Below are positions 24,492 through 34,376 of a stretch of 64,000 nucleotides of DNA, piece after piece. The stretch comes from Microbacterium sp. Lineage in GTDB: Bacteria; Actinomycetota; Actinomycetes; Actinomycetales; Microbacteriaceae. Where the stretch lies: the NCBI RefSeq assembly GCF_031180975.1, contig NZ_JAPSLI010000007.1, positions 62,001-126,000 on the forward strand, read 5' to 3'. The position numbers were made by a program, and so were the translations under genes. The notes under the pieces are model-generated. The model did no database searches, was not told where the DNA came from, and saw nothing but the letters and a program-made list of their open reading frames with translations. Position 1 is the stretch's first letter. Each line of letters starts with the position of its first letter.

Positions 24492-25469
24492 ATGTCCTGG
24501 CTTGTCACCGGCGGCGCCGGTTACATCGGAGCGCATGTCGTGCGCGCCCTCGCAGCGGCGGGCATCGCCCCGGTCGTGCTCGACGACCTGTCGAGCGGCC
24601 AGGCGTCGTTCGTGCCGGCCGACGTGCCGCTGGTGGAGGGCAGCATCCTGGACCGCGAGCTCGTCGAGCGCACCCTGCGCGAGCACAACGTCGAGGGCGT
24701 CATCCACGTCGCGGGATTCAAGTACGCCGGGGTTTCGGTGCAGCGCCCGCTGCATACGTACGCGCAGAACGTCGAGGGCACCCGCATCATCCTCGAGGCC
24801 ATGGAGGCGGCCGACGTCTACCGGATCGTGTTCTCGTCCAGCGCCGCGGTGTACGGCACCCCGGACGTCGAGCAGGTCACCGAGCACACCCCGAAGCGCC
24901 CGGCCAGCCCGTACGGCGAATCGAAGCTGATCGGCGAGTGGCTGCTGCGCGACCAGGGCGTCGCGACCGCCGACACCGACCGGCCGCTGCGGCACACGTC
25001 GCTGCGCTACTTCAACGTGGTCGGCTCCGCCGACCCGTCGGTGTACGACGTCAGCCCGCACAACCTGTTCCCGATCGTGTTCGAGGCCCTGCTGGCCGGA
25101 CGCACCCCGCAGATCAACGGCGACGACTACGACACCCCGGACGGCACCAACGTGCGCGACTACGTGCACGTGGGCGACATCGCCGCCGCGCACGTCGCGG
25201 CCGCCCAGCGGCTCACCGCCGGCGAGCCGATCGAGCCGGCGTACAACCTCGGCTCCGGCGACGGGCTGAGCGTGCGCCAGATCATGGATGCCATGGCGCG
25301 CGTCACCGGTGTGGAGTTCACCCCGGTGATCGGGCCGCGCCGACCGGGCGACCCGGATCGGATCGTGGCGTCGGGGGAGCTCGCGGCGCGCGACCTGGGA
25401 TGGACGATGCGGTACACGGTGGATGAGATGGTGCGGACGGGCTGGGAGGCGCGTCGGAGCGCCGGCTAG
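24492..25469 (+). CDS. galE: UDP-glucose 4-epimerase
   Basis: A 325-residue short-chain dehydrogenase-type epimerase converting UDP-galactose to UDP-glucose. NAD-binding GGAGYIG at 7-13; catalytic SSSAAVYG (~115) and Y141xxxK145 (SPYGESK); RYFNVVGS and NVRDYVHVGDIAAAH are classic GalE. The ATG follows GAAGGAG at ideal spacing. Last gene of the gal operon; 28-bp tandem repeats follow it. Confidence 0.95.
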   Translation: MSWLVTGGAGYIGAHVVRALAAAGIAPVVLDDLSSGQASFVPADVPLVEGSILDRELVERTLREHNVEGVIHVAGFKYAGVSVQRPLHTYAQNVEGTRIILEAMEAADVYRIVFSSSAAVYGTPDVEQVTEHTPKRPASPYGESKLIGEWLLRDQGVATADTDRPLRHTSLRYFNVVGSADPSVYDVSPHNLFPIVFEALLAGRTPQINGDDYDTPDGTNVRDYVHVGDIAAAHVAAAQRLTAGEPIEPAYNLGSGDGLSVRQIMDAMARVTGVEFTPVIGPRRPGDPDRIVASGELAARDLGWTMRYTVDEMVRTGWEARRSAG

Positions 25470-25482
25470 GTTTCCGTTGTGT

Positions 25483-25586
25483 GGCGGGGCGGGGATGCCG
25501 CCGCCGTTCTGGCGGGGCGCGGATGCCGCCGCCGTTCTGGCGGGGCGGGGATGCCGCCGCCGTTCTGGCGGGGCGGGGATGCCGCC
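25483..25586. repeat. 28-bp tandem repeats, 3.7 copies
   Basis: The unit starts GGCGGGGCGGGGATGCCGCC and ends GCCGTTCT; copies begin at 25483, 25511, 25539 and 25567 (the last 20 bases long). Copies differ by one base. The period is not a multiple of three, so the array is not coding. It fills part of the 242-bp gap between galE and the acetyltransferase; the rest of the gap is GC-rich with short hairpins. Confidence 0.9.
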
Positions 25587-25711
25587 TTCGCTCGCAGAGC
25601 GGGGGCCCCGCCCGCTTCGCGGGCACCCCGATGCTCGCTTACGGCGGCACCCCGCCCCTCGCGTTTCCATGTCTGGGGATCCGACGCGCCTGCGGATGGT
25701 AGTAGTGGGGG

Positions 25712-26251
25712 ATGGGCGTTCATGTTGAGGTGCGGGCGGCGGTGGCGGGGGATGCGGACGGGATCGCGGCGGTGCACGTGCGGGCGTGGCAGGAGGCGTA
25801 CCGCGGGCTCATGCCGCAGGAGGTGCTGGACGGGCTGTCGATCGAGCAGCGCGCGGAGGGATGGCGGCGGATCATCGCGCAGCCGCAACCCGGCGGGCAC
25901 ACGATCGTGGCGGACCGCGACGGTGCGGTCGTCGGCTGGGCGACCTACGGCACCGCACGGGACGCAGACCCGCCGTCGACCGGTGAGCTGTGGGGCATCT
26001 ACGCCCACCCGGACGCCTGGTCCACCGGGGTCGGCCATGCGCTGCTGATCGCGGCCGAGGAATCCCTGCAGGCCGCCGGACACACCGCGGCCTACCTCTG
26101 GGTGCTGGACGGCAACGCCAGGGCGGCCCGCTTCTACGAGCGTCACGGATGGATCGAGGACGGGGGCACCCGGGTCGAGGAGCGCCCAGGCCTCGTGCTG
26201 CACGAGCGCCGGCACGTGAAGCGCTTCCCCGGAGCGCAGGACCCCGCCTGA
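25712..26251 (+). CDS. GNAT family N-acetyltransferase
   Basis: A 179-residue acetyl-CoA-dependent acetyltransferase. Motif A is ELWGIYAHPDAWSTGVGHAL (~90-109) with the TGVGHAL pyrophosphate loop, and motif B is LWVLDGNARAARFYERHGW (~130-148). The start region MGVHVEVRAAVAGDADGIAAVH is a normal GNAT opening. Stands alone after galE and ends exactly where the convergent dehydrogenase gene ends. Substrate unknown. Confidence 0.88.
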   Translation: MGVHVEVRAAVAGDADGIAAVHVRAWQEAYRGLMPQEVLDGLSIEQRAEGWRRIIAQPQPGGHTIVADRDGAVVGWATYGTARDADPPSTGELWGIYAHPDAWSTGVGHALLIAAEESLQAAGHTAAYLWVLDGNARAARFYERHGWIEDGGTRVEERPGLVLHERRHVKRFPGAQDPA

Positions 26252-27685
26252 TCAATCCAGGGCGGTCATCACGTGCTTCAGACGCGTGTAGTCGTCGAAG
26301 CCGTACTGCGAGAGGTCCTTGCCGTAGCCGGAGTGCTTGAAGCCGCCATGCGGCATATCCGACACGAACGGCAGGTGCGTGTTCACCCAGACGCAGCCGA
26401 AGTCCAGTTCGCGCGTGAAACGCATGGCACGCGAATGGTCGCGAGTCCACACCGACGCGGCGAGCGCGTAGCGTACGCCGTTGGCGAGGGCGAGCGCCTC
26501 GTCATCGGTCTGGAACGACTGCACCGTGAGCACCGGGCCGAACACCTCGTCCTGCACGATGTCGTCGTCCTGCCGAACGCCGGACACTATCGTGGGCTCG
26601 AAGAAGTAACCGACCTCGCCATGCCGGCGCCCGCCGGTCTCGACGCGTGCATGCCCGGGCAGCGCGTCGATGAACCCCTGCACGCGCGAGAGCTGCGCGG
26701 CGCTGTTCAGCGGGCCGAAGAACACGCCGTCCTCGTGCGGGCCGCCGGTGCGGGCGTGCGTACGGGTGCGCGAGATCAGCGCGCGCACCAGCTCGTCGTG
26801 CACCGAGGCGTGCACGATGACTCGCGTCGCGGCGGTGCAGTCCTGCCCGGCGTTGAAGAACGCGGCGGCGACGATCCCCTCCGCCGCCTTCTCCAGCGAC
26901 GCGTCGGCGAAGACGACGGCGGGCGCTTTGCCGCCGAGCTCGAGGTGGACACGTTTGACGTCGGATGCCGCCGAGCGGGCGACCTCCATGCCGGCGCGCA
27001 CCGATCCGGTGATCGCCACCATCTGCGGCGTCGGATGCTCGACGAGCATCCCGCCGGTCTCCCGGTCGCCGAGCACGACGTTCAGGGTGCCGCCCGGTGT
27101 GTGCTCCGCGACGATCTCGGCCAGCAGCAGCGTGGACGACGGGGTGGTCTCGGCGGGCTTGAGCACGACGGTGTTCCCCGCTGCCAGAGCCGGGGCGATC
27201 TTCCACACCGCCATGTTCAGCGGGTAGTTCCACGGGGTCACCTGTCCGATGACGCCGACGGGCTCGCGGCGCACGTACGATGTGTGCCCTGCGAGGTACT
27301 CCGCCGCCGCGCGGCCCTCGAGGCTGCGTGCCGCTCCCGCGAAGAAGCGCAGCTGGTCTATGGACTGCTCGATCTCGTCCGCCACCAGCGTCCGGCGAGG
27401 CTTCCCGGTGTCCTGCGACTCGAGATCGGCGAACTCCTCCGCACGCTCCGCCATCGCGTCGGCGATGCGGAACAGGGCCAGCTGGCGCTCGGCCGGGGTG
27501 GTGTCGCGCCACACCGGGAACGCGGCGGCAGCCGCACGGTAGGCGGCGTCCACGTCATCCCGGTCGGAGATCGGGATACTGCCGTATGTCCGTTCGGTGG
27601 TCGGGTCCACGAGGTCGATCCGTCCGGCGCCGTGCGCGGGTCGACGCGCGCCCGCGATGTGGTTGTGAGACGTCGTCGTCGGCAT
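26252..27685 (-). CDS. patD: Aminobutyraldehyde dehydrogenase-like aldehyde dehydrogenase
   Basis: A 477-residue NAD(P)-dependent aldehyde dehydrogenase. Catalytic Glu249 (HLELGGKAP) and Cys283 (FNAGQDCTAATR); coenzyme motif PWNYPLNMAVWK at ~151. The carboxy terminus GGFKHSGYGKDLSQYGFDDY resembles gamma-aminobutyraldehyde dehydrogenases, which turn 4-aminobutanal from putrescine into GABA. It faces an Lrp-type regulator across a 100-bp region, and the neighbouring aminotransferases and importer fit polyamine use. Could also act on a related omega-aminoaldehyde or betaine aldehyde. Confidence 0.82.
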   Translation of the reverse strand: MPTTTSHNHIAGARRPAHGAGRIDLVDPTTERTYGSIPISDRDDVDAAYRAAAAAFPVWRDTTPAERQLALFRIADAMAERAEEFADLESQDTGKPRRTLVADEIEQSIDQLRFFAGAARSLEGRAAAEYLAGHTSYVRREPVGVIGQVTPWNYPLNMAVWKIAPALAAGNTVVLKPAETTPSSTLLLAEIVAEHTPGGTLNVVLGDRETGGMLVEHPTPQMVAITGSVRAGMEVARSAASDVKRVHLELGGKAPAVVFADASLEKAAEGIVAAAFFNAGQDCTAATRVIVHASVHDELVRALISRTRTHARTGGPHEDGVFFGPLNSAAQLSRVQGFIDALPGHARVETGGRRHGEVGYFFEPTIVSGVRQDDDIVQDEVFGPVLTVQSFQTDDEALALANGVRYALAASVWTRDHSRAMRFTRELDFGCVWVNTHLPFVSDMPHGGFKHSGYGKDLSQYGFDDYTRLKHVMTALD

Positions 27686-27709
27686 GATGGGAACTGTAGC
27701 CGCGAACCT

Positions 27710-27750
27710 ACGAAATCTAAAGGTTCGGTACGAAAAGTCTTCGGATTCGG
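27710..27750. promoter_or_regulatory. Tandem ACGAAA...TTCGG boxes in the patD-lrp divergent region
   Basis: Two ~20-bp units in a row begin ACGAAA and end TTCGG (27710-27728 and 27730-27750) in an unusually AT-rich patch. The 20-bp period, two helical turns, suits a dimeric Lrp-type regulator encoded next door. Low-confidence assignment. Confidence 0.4.
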
Positions 27751-27785
27751 TTGCATGTGCATCATTCGAGTGTCAGGATCATCAC

Positions 27786-28250
27786 ATGACCAAGCAGAAG
27801 ACGCCGGCGCTCGATGACGTGTCGAAGCGCATCATCGAACTGCTTCAGCAGGACGGCCGGCGGCCCTACGCCGACATCGGACGCGCGGTCGGACTCAGCG
27901 AGGCGGCCGTGCGGCAGCGCGTGCAGCGGCTGACGGATGCCGGGGTCATGCAGATCGTCGCGGTCACCGACCCCCGGCAGCTCGGCTTCTCGCGAATGGC
28001 GATGATCGGCATCCAGGTCGATGGAGACCCGCGCGACGCCGCCGACGCGCTGAAGGCCCTCGACGAGATCGCGTACGTGGTGGTGACGCTGGGATCGTTC
28101 GACGTGCTGGCGGAGGCGATCTGCGAGACCGACGAGGACCTCCTGGATCTCATCGCCACCCGGATCCGGACCATCCCGGGCGTGACGCACACGGAGAGCT
28201 TCCTGTACGCGGGCCTGCACAAGGACTTCTACAACTGGGGCACCCGCTGA
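27786..28250 (+). CDS. Lrp/AsnC family transcription regulator
   Basis: A 154-residue regulator with an AsnC-type winged HTH (~9-55; RRPYADIGRAVGLSEAAVRQ) and a RAM ligand-binding domain (~70-145; VVVTLGSFDVLAEAICETDE). It is divergent from the aldehyde dehydrogenase and 36 bp upstream of the flavoprotein gene, so it likely controls both sides of the amine locus in response to an amino acid or amine. Confidence 0.9.
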   Translation: MTKQKTPALDDVSKRIIELLQQDGRRPYADIGRAVGLSEAAVRQRVQRLTDAGVMQIVAVTDPRQLGFSRMAMIGIQVDGDPRDAADALKALDEIAYVVVTLGSFDVLAEAICETDEDLLDLIATRIRTIPGVTHTESFLYAGLHKDFYNWGTR

Positions 28251-28286
28251 CGCGAGTGCCCACGACACCACGATGGAGTGGGATCA

Positions 28287-29687
28287 ATGGGAACAACCGT
28301 GTTCGAGCGACACCGCACGACCGACGCGGTCATCCGGCACGCCCTGCAGGACACCCGGCAGGGATCGTTCTGGCTGGACGACGTCGAACGACCGGCGTGG
28401 GAACCGCTCCGCGCTGACGTGGCGTGCGATCTGGTGATCGTCGGCGGCGGCTACGCCGGCCTGTGGACGGCGGTGCGGGCGAAAGAGCGCGACCCGCAGC
28501 GCACGGTGGTGCTGCTCGAGGCCGCCCGCATCGGCTGGGCGGCGTCCGGCCGCAACGGCGGATTCTGCGAGGCGAGCCTGACCCACGGGTACGAGAACGG
28601 CAAGCGCCGATGGCCCGACGAACTGGACCTTCTCGAACGGCTCGGCCTCGAGAACCTCGACGGCATCCAGGACACCGTCGCCCGGTACGGCATGGACGTC
28701 GACTGGGAGCGCAGCGGTCAGCTGCACGTCGCGACCGAGCCGCACCAGGTGGACTGGCTGAAGGAGCGCGGCGAGTTCCTCGACACGGATGCCGTGCGCG
28801 CGGCGGTCCACTCCCCCACCTACCTCGCCGGCTCGCTGGAGCGCGACACCTGCGCGGTCGTGCACCCCGCCAAACTCGCGTTCGAGCTGGCGCGGGTCGC
28901 CGGCGAGCTGGGCGTGCAGATCCACGAGCACAGCCGGGTCACCGCCGTCACCGGCTCCGGCGCGCAGCAGGTCCACGTCGACGGCGGAGCCACAGTGCAC
29001 GCCGCGCAGGTGGTCCTGGCCACCAACGTCTTCCCGTCGCTGCTCAAACGCAACCGGCTGATGACGGTGCCGGTCTACGACTACGCGCTCATGACCGAGC
29101 CGCTCACCACCGAGCAGTACGACGCGATCGGGTGGAAGGGCCGATACGGCATCAGCGACAGCGCCAATCAGTTCCACTACTACCGGCTGAGCGCCGACAA
29201 TCGGATCCTGTTCGGCGGCTACGACGCCATCTACCACTATGGCGGAAAGGTGCGCGCCGAGTACGAGGAACGCCCCGAGTCGTTCCAGCGGCTCGCGTCG
29301 CACTTCTTCACCACTTTCCCGCAGCTGGAGGGGCTGCGCTTCACGCACCGGTGGTCAGGGGCGATCGACTCGTGCAGCCGGTTCTGCGCCTTCATGGGCA
29401 CCGCCCGCGGCGGGCGCGTCGCGTACGCAGCCGGATTCACCGGCCTCGGCGTCGGGGCGACCCGCTTCGCGGCCGACGTGATGCTCGACCGGCTGGCGGG
29501 CATCTCGACCGAGCGCACCCGGTCGAAGATGGCCCGCACCCGACCGATCCCGTTCCCCCCTGAGCCCGCGGCGGCGATCGGAGTGAACCTGGTGCGCGCG
29601 TCGATGGACCGCGCCGATCACAACGAGGGCCGCCGCAACCTGCTGCTGAAGACCCTGGATGCCGTCGGCATGGGTTTCGACTCGTGA
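28287..29687 (+). CDS. FAD-dependent amine/amino-acid oxidoreductase (PuuB/DadA-like)
   Basis: A 466-residue flavoprotein of the D-amino-acid-oxidase superfamily. ADP-binding loop DLVIVGGGYAGLWTAVRA (~46-63), the FAD-linked GWAASGRNGGFCEAS (~87), and a closing GRVAYAAGFTGLGVGATRF. Proteins with this GRNGG pattern include gamma-glutamylputrescine oxidase and related amine oxidases. ATG at 28287 is chosen for GGAG eight bases upstream over an in-frame GTG. It starts the rightward amine operon with the semialdehyde dehydrogenase and two aminotransferases. Substrate uncertain. Confidence 0.82.
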   Translation: MGTTVFERHRTTDAVIRHALQDTRQGSFWLDDVERPAWEPLRADVACDLVIVGGGYAGLWTAVRAKERDPQRTVVLLEAARIGWAASGRNGGFCEASLTHGYENGKRRWPDELDLLERLGLENLDGIQDTVARYGMDVDWERSGQLHVATEPHQVDWLKERGEFLDTDAVRAAVHSPTYLAGSLERDTCAVVHPAKLAFELARVAGELGVQIHEHSRVTAVTGSGAQQVHVDGGATVHAAQVVLATNVFPSLLKRNRLMTVPVYDYALMTEPLTTEQYDAIGWKGRYGISDSANQFHYYRLSADNRILFGGYDAIYHYGGKVRAEYEERPESFQRLASHFFTTFPQLEGLRFTHRWSGAIDSCSRFCAFMGTARGGRVAYAAGFTGLGVGATRFAADVMLDRLAGISTERTRSKMARTRPIPFPPEPAAAIGVNLVRASMDRADHNEGRRNLLLKTLDAVGMGFDS

Positions 29688-29709
29688 CCGCACTCGAAGA
29701 GGAGCTCGC

Positions 29710-31197
<1,488 letters not shown>

Positions 31198-31218
31198 CGC
31201 ACGAGACGGGGCACCGAC

Positions 31219-32628
31219 ATGGCACAGTTCACCGACCGTCACGGCGTGACCCACCCGCTGCCCGCGCCGGACGCCGAGGCGCGGGTCCGCGCGGACGATC
31301 GCGGTCACGTCTTCCACTCCTGGAGCGCGCAGGGCCGGATCGGTCCGATGCCGGTCGCCGCGGGCGAGGGATCCACCTTCTGGGACTACCAGGGGCGCGC
31401 GTACCTCGACTTCTCGAGCCAGCTGGTCAATCTGAACCTCGGCCACCAGCATCCCGATCTCGTCTCCGCCCTCCAGCGGCAGGCGGGGCGCCTCGCCACG
31501 ATCCAACCCGCCGTGGCGAACGACGTCCGCGGGGAGCTGGCCCGGCTGATCTGCGAGGTCGCGCCGGAGGGGTTCCAGAAGGTGTTCTTCACGAACGGCG
31601 GAGCGGAGGCCAACGAGTACGCGGTGCGCATGGCCAGGCAGGTCACCGGCCGCCGCAAGGTGCTGTCGATGTACCGCAGCTACCACGGCTCCACCGCGAC
31701 GGCCATCTCACTGACCGGCGACCCGCGGCGCTGGGCGAACGACCCGAGCGACATCGCCACGGTGCGCTTCTTCGGCCCGTACCCGTACCGTTCGCCGTTC
31801 CATTCCGAGACCGTCGAGCAGGAGTGCGAGCGCGCCGTCGCCCACCTTGAGCAGACGATCCTGCTGGAGGGTCCGTCCACCATCGCGGCGATCATCATCG
31901 AGACCGTGGTGGGCACCAACGGGGTGCTGATCCCGCCGCCCGGCTACCTGCAGGCGGTGCGCGAGCTGTGCGACCGGCACGGCATCCTGTACATCGCCGA
32001 CGAGGTGATGGTCGGCTTCGGCCGGCTGGGCGAATGGTTCGCGATCGACGCCTTCGACGCGCGACCCGACCTGATCACGTTCGCGAAGGGCGTCAACTCC
32101 GGTTACGTGCCGCTCGGCGGTGTGGTGATCACCGAGCGCGTCGCCTCGTACTTCGACGACGTCGCGTTCCCGGGCGGACTCACCTACTCCGGGCATCCGC
32201 TCGCCTGCGCGGTCGGGGTGGCGACGTTCGAGGTGTTCCGCCGCGACGGCATCCTCGAGCGCGTGCGCGACCTCGGCGAGCGCGTCGTCGCGCCGATGCT
32301 GCGGTCGTGGGTCGACACGCACCCGAGCGTCGGCGAGGTGCGCGGCCGCGGCCTGTTCTGGGCGGTGGAGCTGGTCCGCGACAAGGACACCCGCGAGCCG
32401 CTGGTGCCGTTCAACGCGAGCGGGGCGGATGCCGCACCGATGAACGACTTCGCCGCGGCGGCCAAGCAGGCCGGCGTGTGGCCGTTCACGCACTTCAACC
32501 GCACGCACATCGCGCCGCCGCTGGTGATCTCGGAGGAGGAGCTCGTCCGGGGCCTCGCCGCGATCGATGAGGCTCTCACCGTGGCCGACCGGCACGCGGA
32601 AGCGGCGAAGGTGAGGATCACAGCATGA
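31219..32628 (+). CDS. Class III omega-aminotransferase 1
   Basis: A 469-residue PLP-dependent aminotransferase. PLP lysine K290 (DLITFAKGVNSGYVPLGG), ring-nitrogen Asp261 (YIADEVMVGFGRLG), phosphate-binding TNGGAEANEYAVRMAR (~125). It resembles taurine/beta-alanine-pyruvate type enzymes, and its pairing with MmsA suggests beta-alanine to malonate semialdehyde. Stop overlaps the start of the second aminotransferase as ATGA. Confidence 0.88.
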   Translation: MAQFTDRHGVTHPLPAPDAEARVRADDRGHVFHSWSAQGRIGPMPVAAGEGSTFWDYQGRAYLDFSSQLVNLNLGHQHPDLVSALQRQAGRLATIQPAVANDVRGELARLICEVAPEGFQKVFFTNGGAEANEYAVRMARQVTGRRKVLSMYRSYHGSTATAISLTGDPRRWANDPSDIATVRFFGPYPYRSPFHSETVEQECERAVAHLEQTILLEGPSTIAAIIIETVVGTNGVLIPPPGYLQAVRELCDRHGILYIADEVMVGFGRLGEWFAIDAFDARPDLITFAKGVNSGYVPLGGVVITERVASYFDDVAFPGGLTYSGHPLACAVGVATFEVFRRDGILERVRDLGERVVAPMLRSWVDTHPSVGEVRGRGLFWAVELVRDKDTREPLVPFNASGADAAPMNDFAAAAKQAGVWPFTHFNRTHIAPPLVISEEELVRGLAAIDEALTVADRHAEAAKVRITA

Positions 32629-34010
32629 GCGAGCAGAGCCGGAACGCGGCGTGGCAGCAGCAGGCGTCGGATCATCTCTGGATGCACTTCACCCGGCAGT
32701 CCACGATGCACGACGGGCACGTCCCGATCATCACGCGCGGGGAGGGGCATCACATCTGGGACGCCGACGGACGCCGCTACATCGACGGGCTGGCTGGGCT
32801 GTTCGTGGTCAACGCCGGTCACGGCCGCAAGCGCCTCGCGCAGGCGGCCGCGCGGCAGGCCGAGGAGCTGGCGTTCTTCCCGCTGTGGTCGTATGCGCAT
32901 CCGTCGGCGATCGAGCTGGCCGACCGTCTCGCCGAGTACGCGCCCGGCGACCTGGATCGGGTGTTCTTCAGCACCGGCGGCGGTGAGGCCGTCGAGACGG
33001 CGTTCAAGCTCGCCAAGCAGTACTGGCGCCTCGTCGGCAAGCCGGGCAAGCACAAGGTGATCTCCCGCGCGGTCGCGTACCACGGCACTCCGCACGGGGC
33101 ACTGGCGATCACCGGCATCCCGGCGATGAAGGAGATGTTCGAGCCGGTCGCCCCTGGCGGCTTCCGGGTGCCCAACACCAACTTCTACCGCGCCGCCGAG
33201 ATGGGCGCGCCGGCCGACGACCCCGAGGCGTTCGGCCGGTGGGCCGCCGACCGCATCGAGGAGATGATCCTGTTCGAGGGGCCGGACACCGTCGCCGCGG
33301 TGTTCCTGGAGCCGGTGCAGAACTCGGGCGGATGCTTCCCCGCCCCGCCCGGGTACTTCCAGCGTGTGCGGGAGATCTGCGACCGGCACGACGTGCTGCT
33401 GGTGTCGGACGAGGTGATCTGCGCGTTCGGGCGGCTCGGGCACATGTTCGCCTGCGATGGGTACGGCTACGTGCCCGACATGATCACGTGTGCGAAGGCG
33501 ATGACGAGCGGGTACGCCCCGATCGGCGCGACCATCGTCTCGAACCGCATCTACGCGCCGTTCGCCGAGGGGCAGACGTACTTCCCGCACGGCTACACGT
33601 TCGGCGGGCACCCGGTGTCGGCCGCCGTCGCGCTGGAGAACCTCGACATCTTCGAGGAGGAGGATCTGAACGCCCGGGTGCGGGAGAACTCGCCCGCGTT
33701 CCGCGCCGAGCTGGAGACCCTCCTAGACCTGCCCATCGTGGGCGACGTGCGCGGAGACGGGTACTTCTTCGGGATCGAGTTGGTGAAGGATCAGGCCAAC
33801 AGGGAGACCTTCGACGCCGACGAGTCCGAGCGGCTGCTGCGCGGGTTCCTGTCGAAGGCGCTGTTCGACGCCGGCCTGTACTGCCGGGCGGACGACCGCG
33901 GAGACCCCGTGATCCAGCTCGCCCCGCCGCTCACGATCGGCCCCGCCGAGTTCCGCGAGATCACCGGCATCCTCGGCGACGTCCTCACCCGGGCGGCCCG
34001 CCTCCTCTGA
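32625..34010 (+). CDS. Class III omega-aminotransferase 2 (putrescine-pyruvate type)
   Basis: A 461-residue PLP enzyme with K291 (DMITCAKAMTSGYAPIG), Asp262 (LVSDEVICAFGRLG) and STGGGEAVETAFKLAKQYWR (~116). The opening WQQQASDHLWMHFTRQS and GLFVVNAGHGRKRLA are like SpuC-type putrescine-pyruvate aminotransferases, which make 4-aminobutanal for the aldehyde dehydrogenase at the left of this locus. Last gene of the operon; a cluster of repeats follows. Confidence 0.88.
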   Translation: MSEQSRNAAWQQQASDHLWMHFTRQSTMHDGHVPIITRGEGHHIWDADGRRYIDGLAGLFVVNAGHGRKRLAQAAARQAEELAFFPLWSYAHPSAIELADRLAEYAPGDLDRVFFSTGGGEAVETAFKLAKQYWRLVGKPGKHKVISRAVAYHGTPHGALAITGIPAMKEMFEPVAPGGFRVPNTNFYRAAEMGAPADDPEAFGRWAADRIEEMILFEGPDTVAAVFLEPVQNSGGCFPAPPGYFQRVREICDRHDVLLVSDEVICAFGRLGHMFACDGYGYVPDMITCAKAMTSGYAPIGATIVSNRIYAPFAEGQTYFPHGYTFGGHPVSAAVALENLDIFEEEDLNARVRENSPAFRAELETLLDLPIVGDVRGDGYFFGIELVKDQANRETFDADESERLLRGFLSKALFDAGLYCRADDRGDPVIQLAPPLTIGPAEFREITGILGDVLTRAARLL

Positions 34011-34364
34011 CAGTTCCCGGTCGTCGAGCGAGCACCGCCGCAGTTCCCGGTCGTTGAGCGAGCAGCGCCGCCGCTCCCGGTCGTCGAGCGAGCACCGCCG
34101 CAGGCGGAGCGAGACGAAACGCCCCCACACCCACGAACCGTTTCGTCTCCGTCGCCCTCCGGGCTCCCTCGCTCAACGACCAGGGGAAAACTCCCGCCAC
34201 CCCCATCCGGTCGTTGAGCGAGCACCGCCGCAGGTGGAGCGAGACGAAACGCGCCCACCACCAACGAACCGTTTCGTCTCAGTCGCCCTCCGGGCACCCT
34301 CGCTCAACGACCGGGGAATTCGTCTCTGTCGCCCTCCGGGCACCCTCGCTCAAACGACCGGGGG
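34011..34364. repeat. Cluster of palindromic repeat family A copies
   Basis: The 366-bp gap between two convergent genes is almost wholly repeat. Three 30-bp tandem left arms (34011, 34041, 34071; core CGGTCGTCGAGCGAGCACCG) lead into a palindrome ending ~34182, a second palindrome runs 34208-34313, and an extra right arm ends at 34362. Paired cores are GCGAGACGAAACG and CGTTTCGTCTC. No gene is visible in the gap. It may serve as a bidirectional terminator. Confidence 0.88.
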
Positions 34365-34376
34365 AGCCAGGGTCCC

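Noticed and set aside
25483..25586. CRISPR or coding repeat
   Set aside because: Head-to-tail copies have no spacers, and the 28-bp period shifts frame.
34011..34364. CRISPR array
   Set aside because: Repeats are palindromic arms of a dispersed family without unique spacers of equal length, and no cas genes are present.
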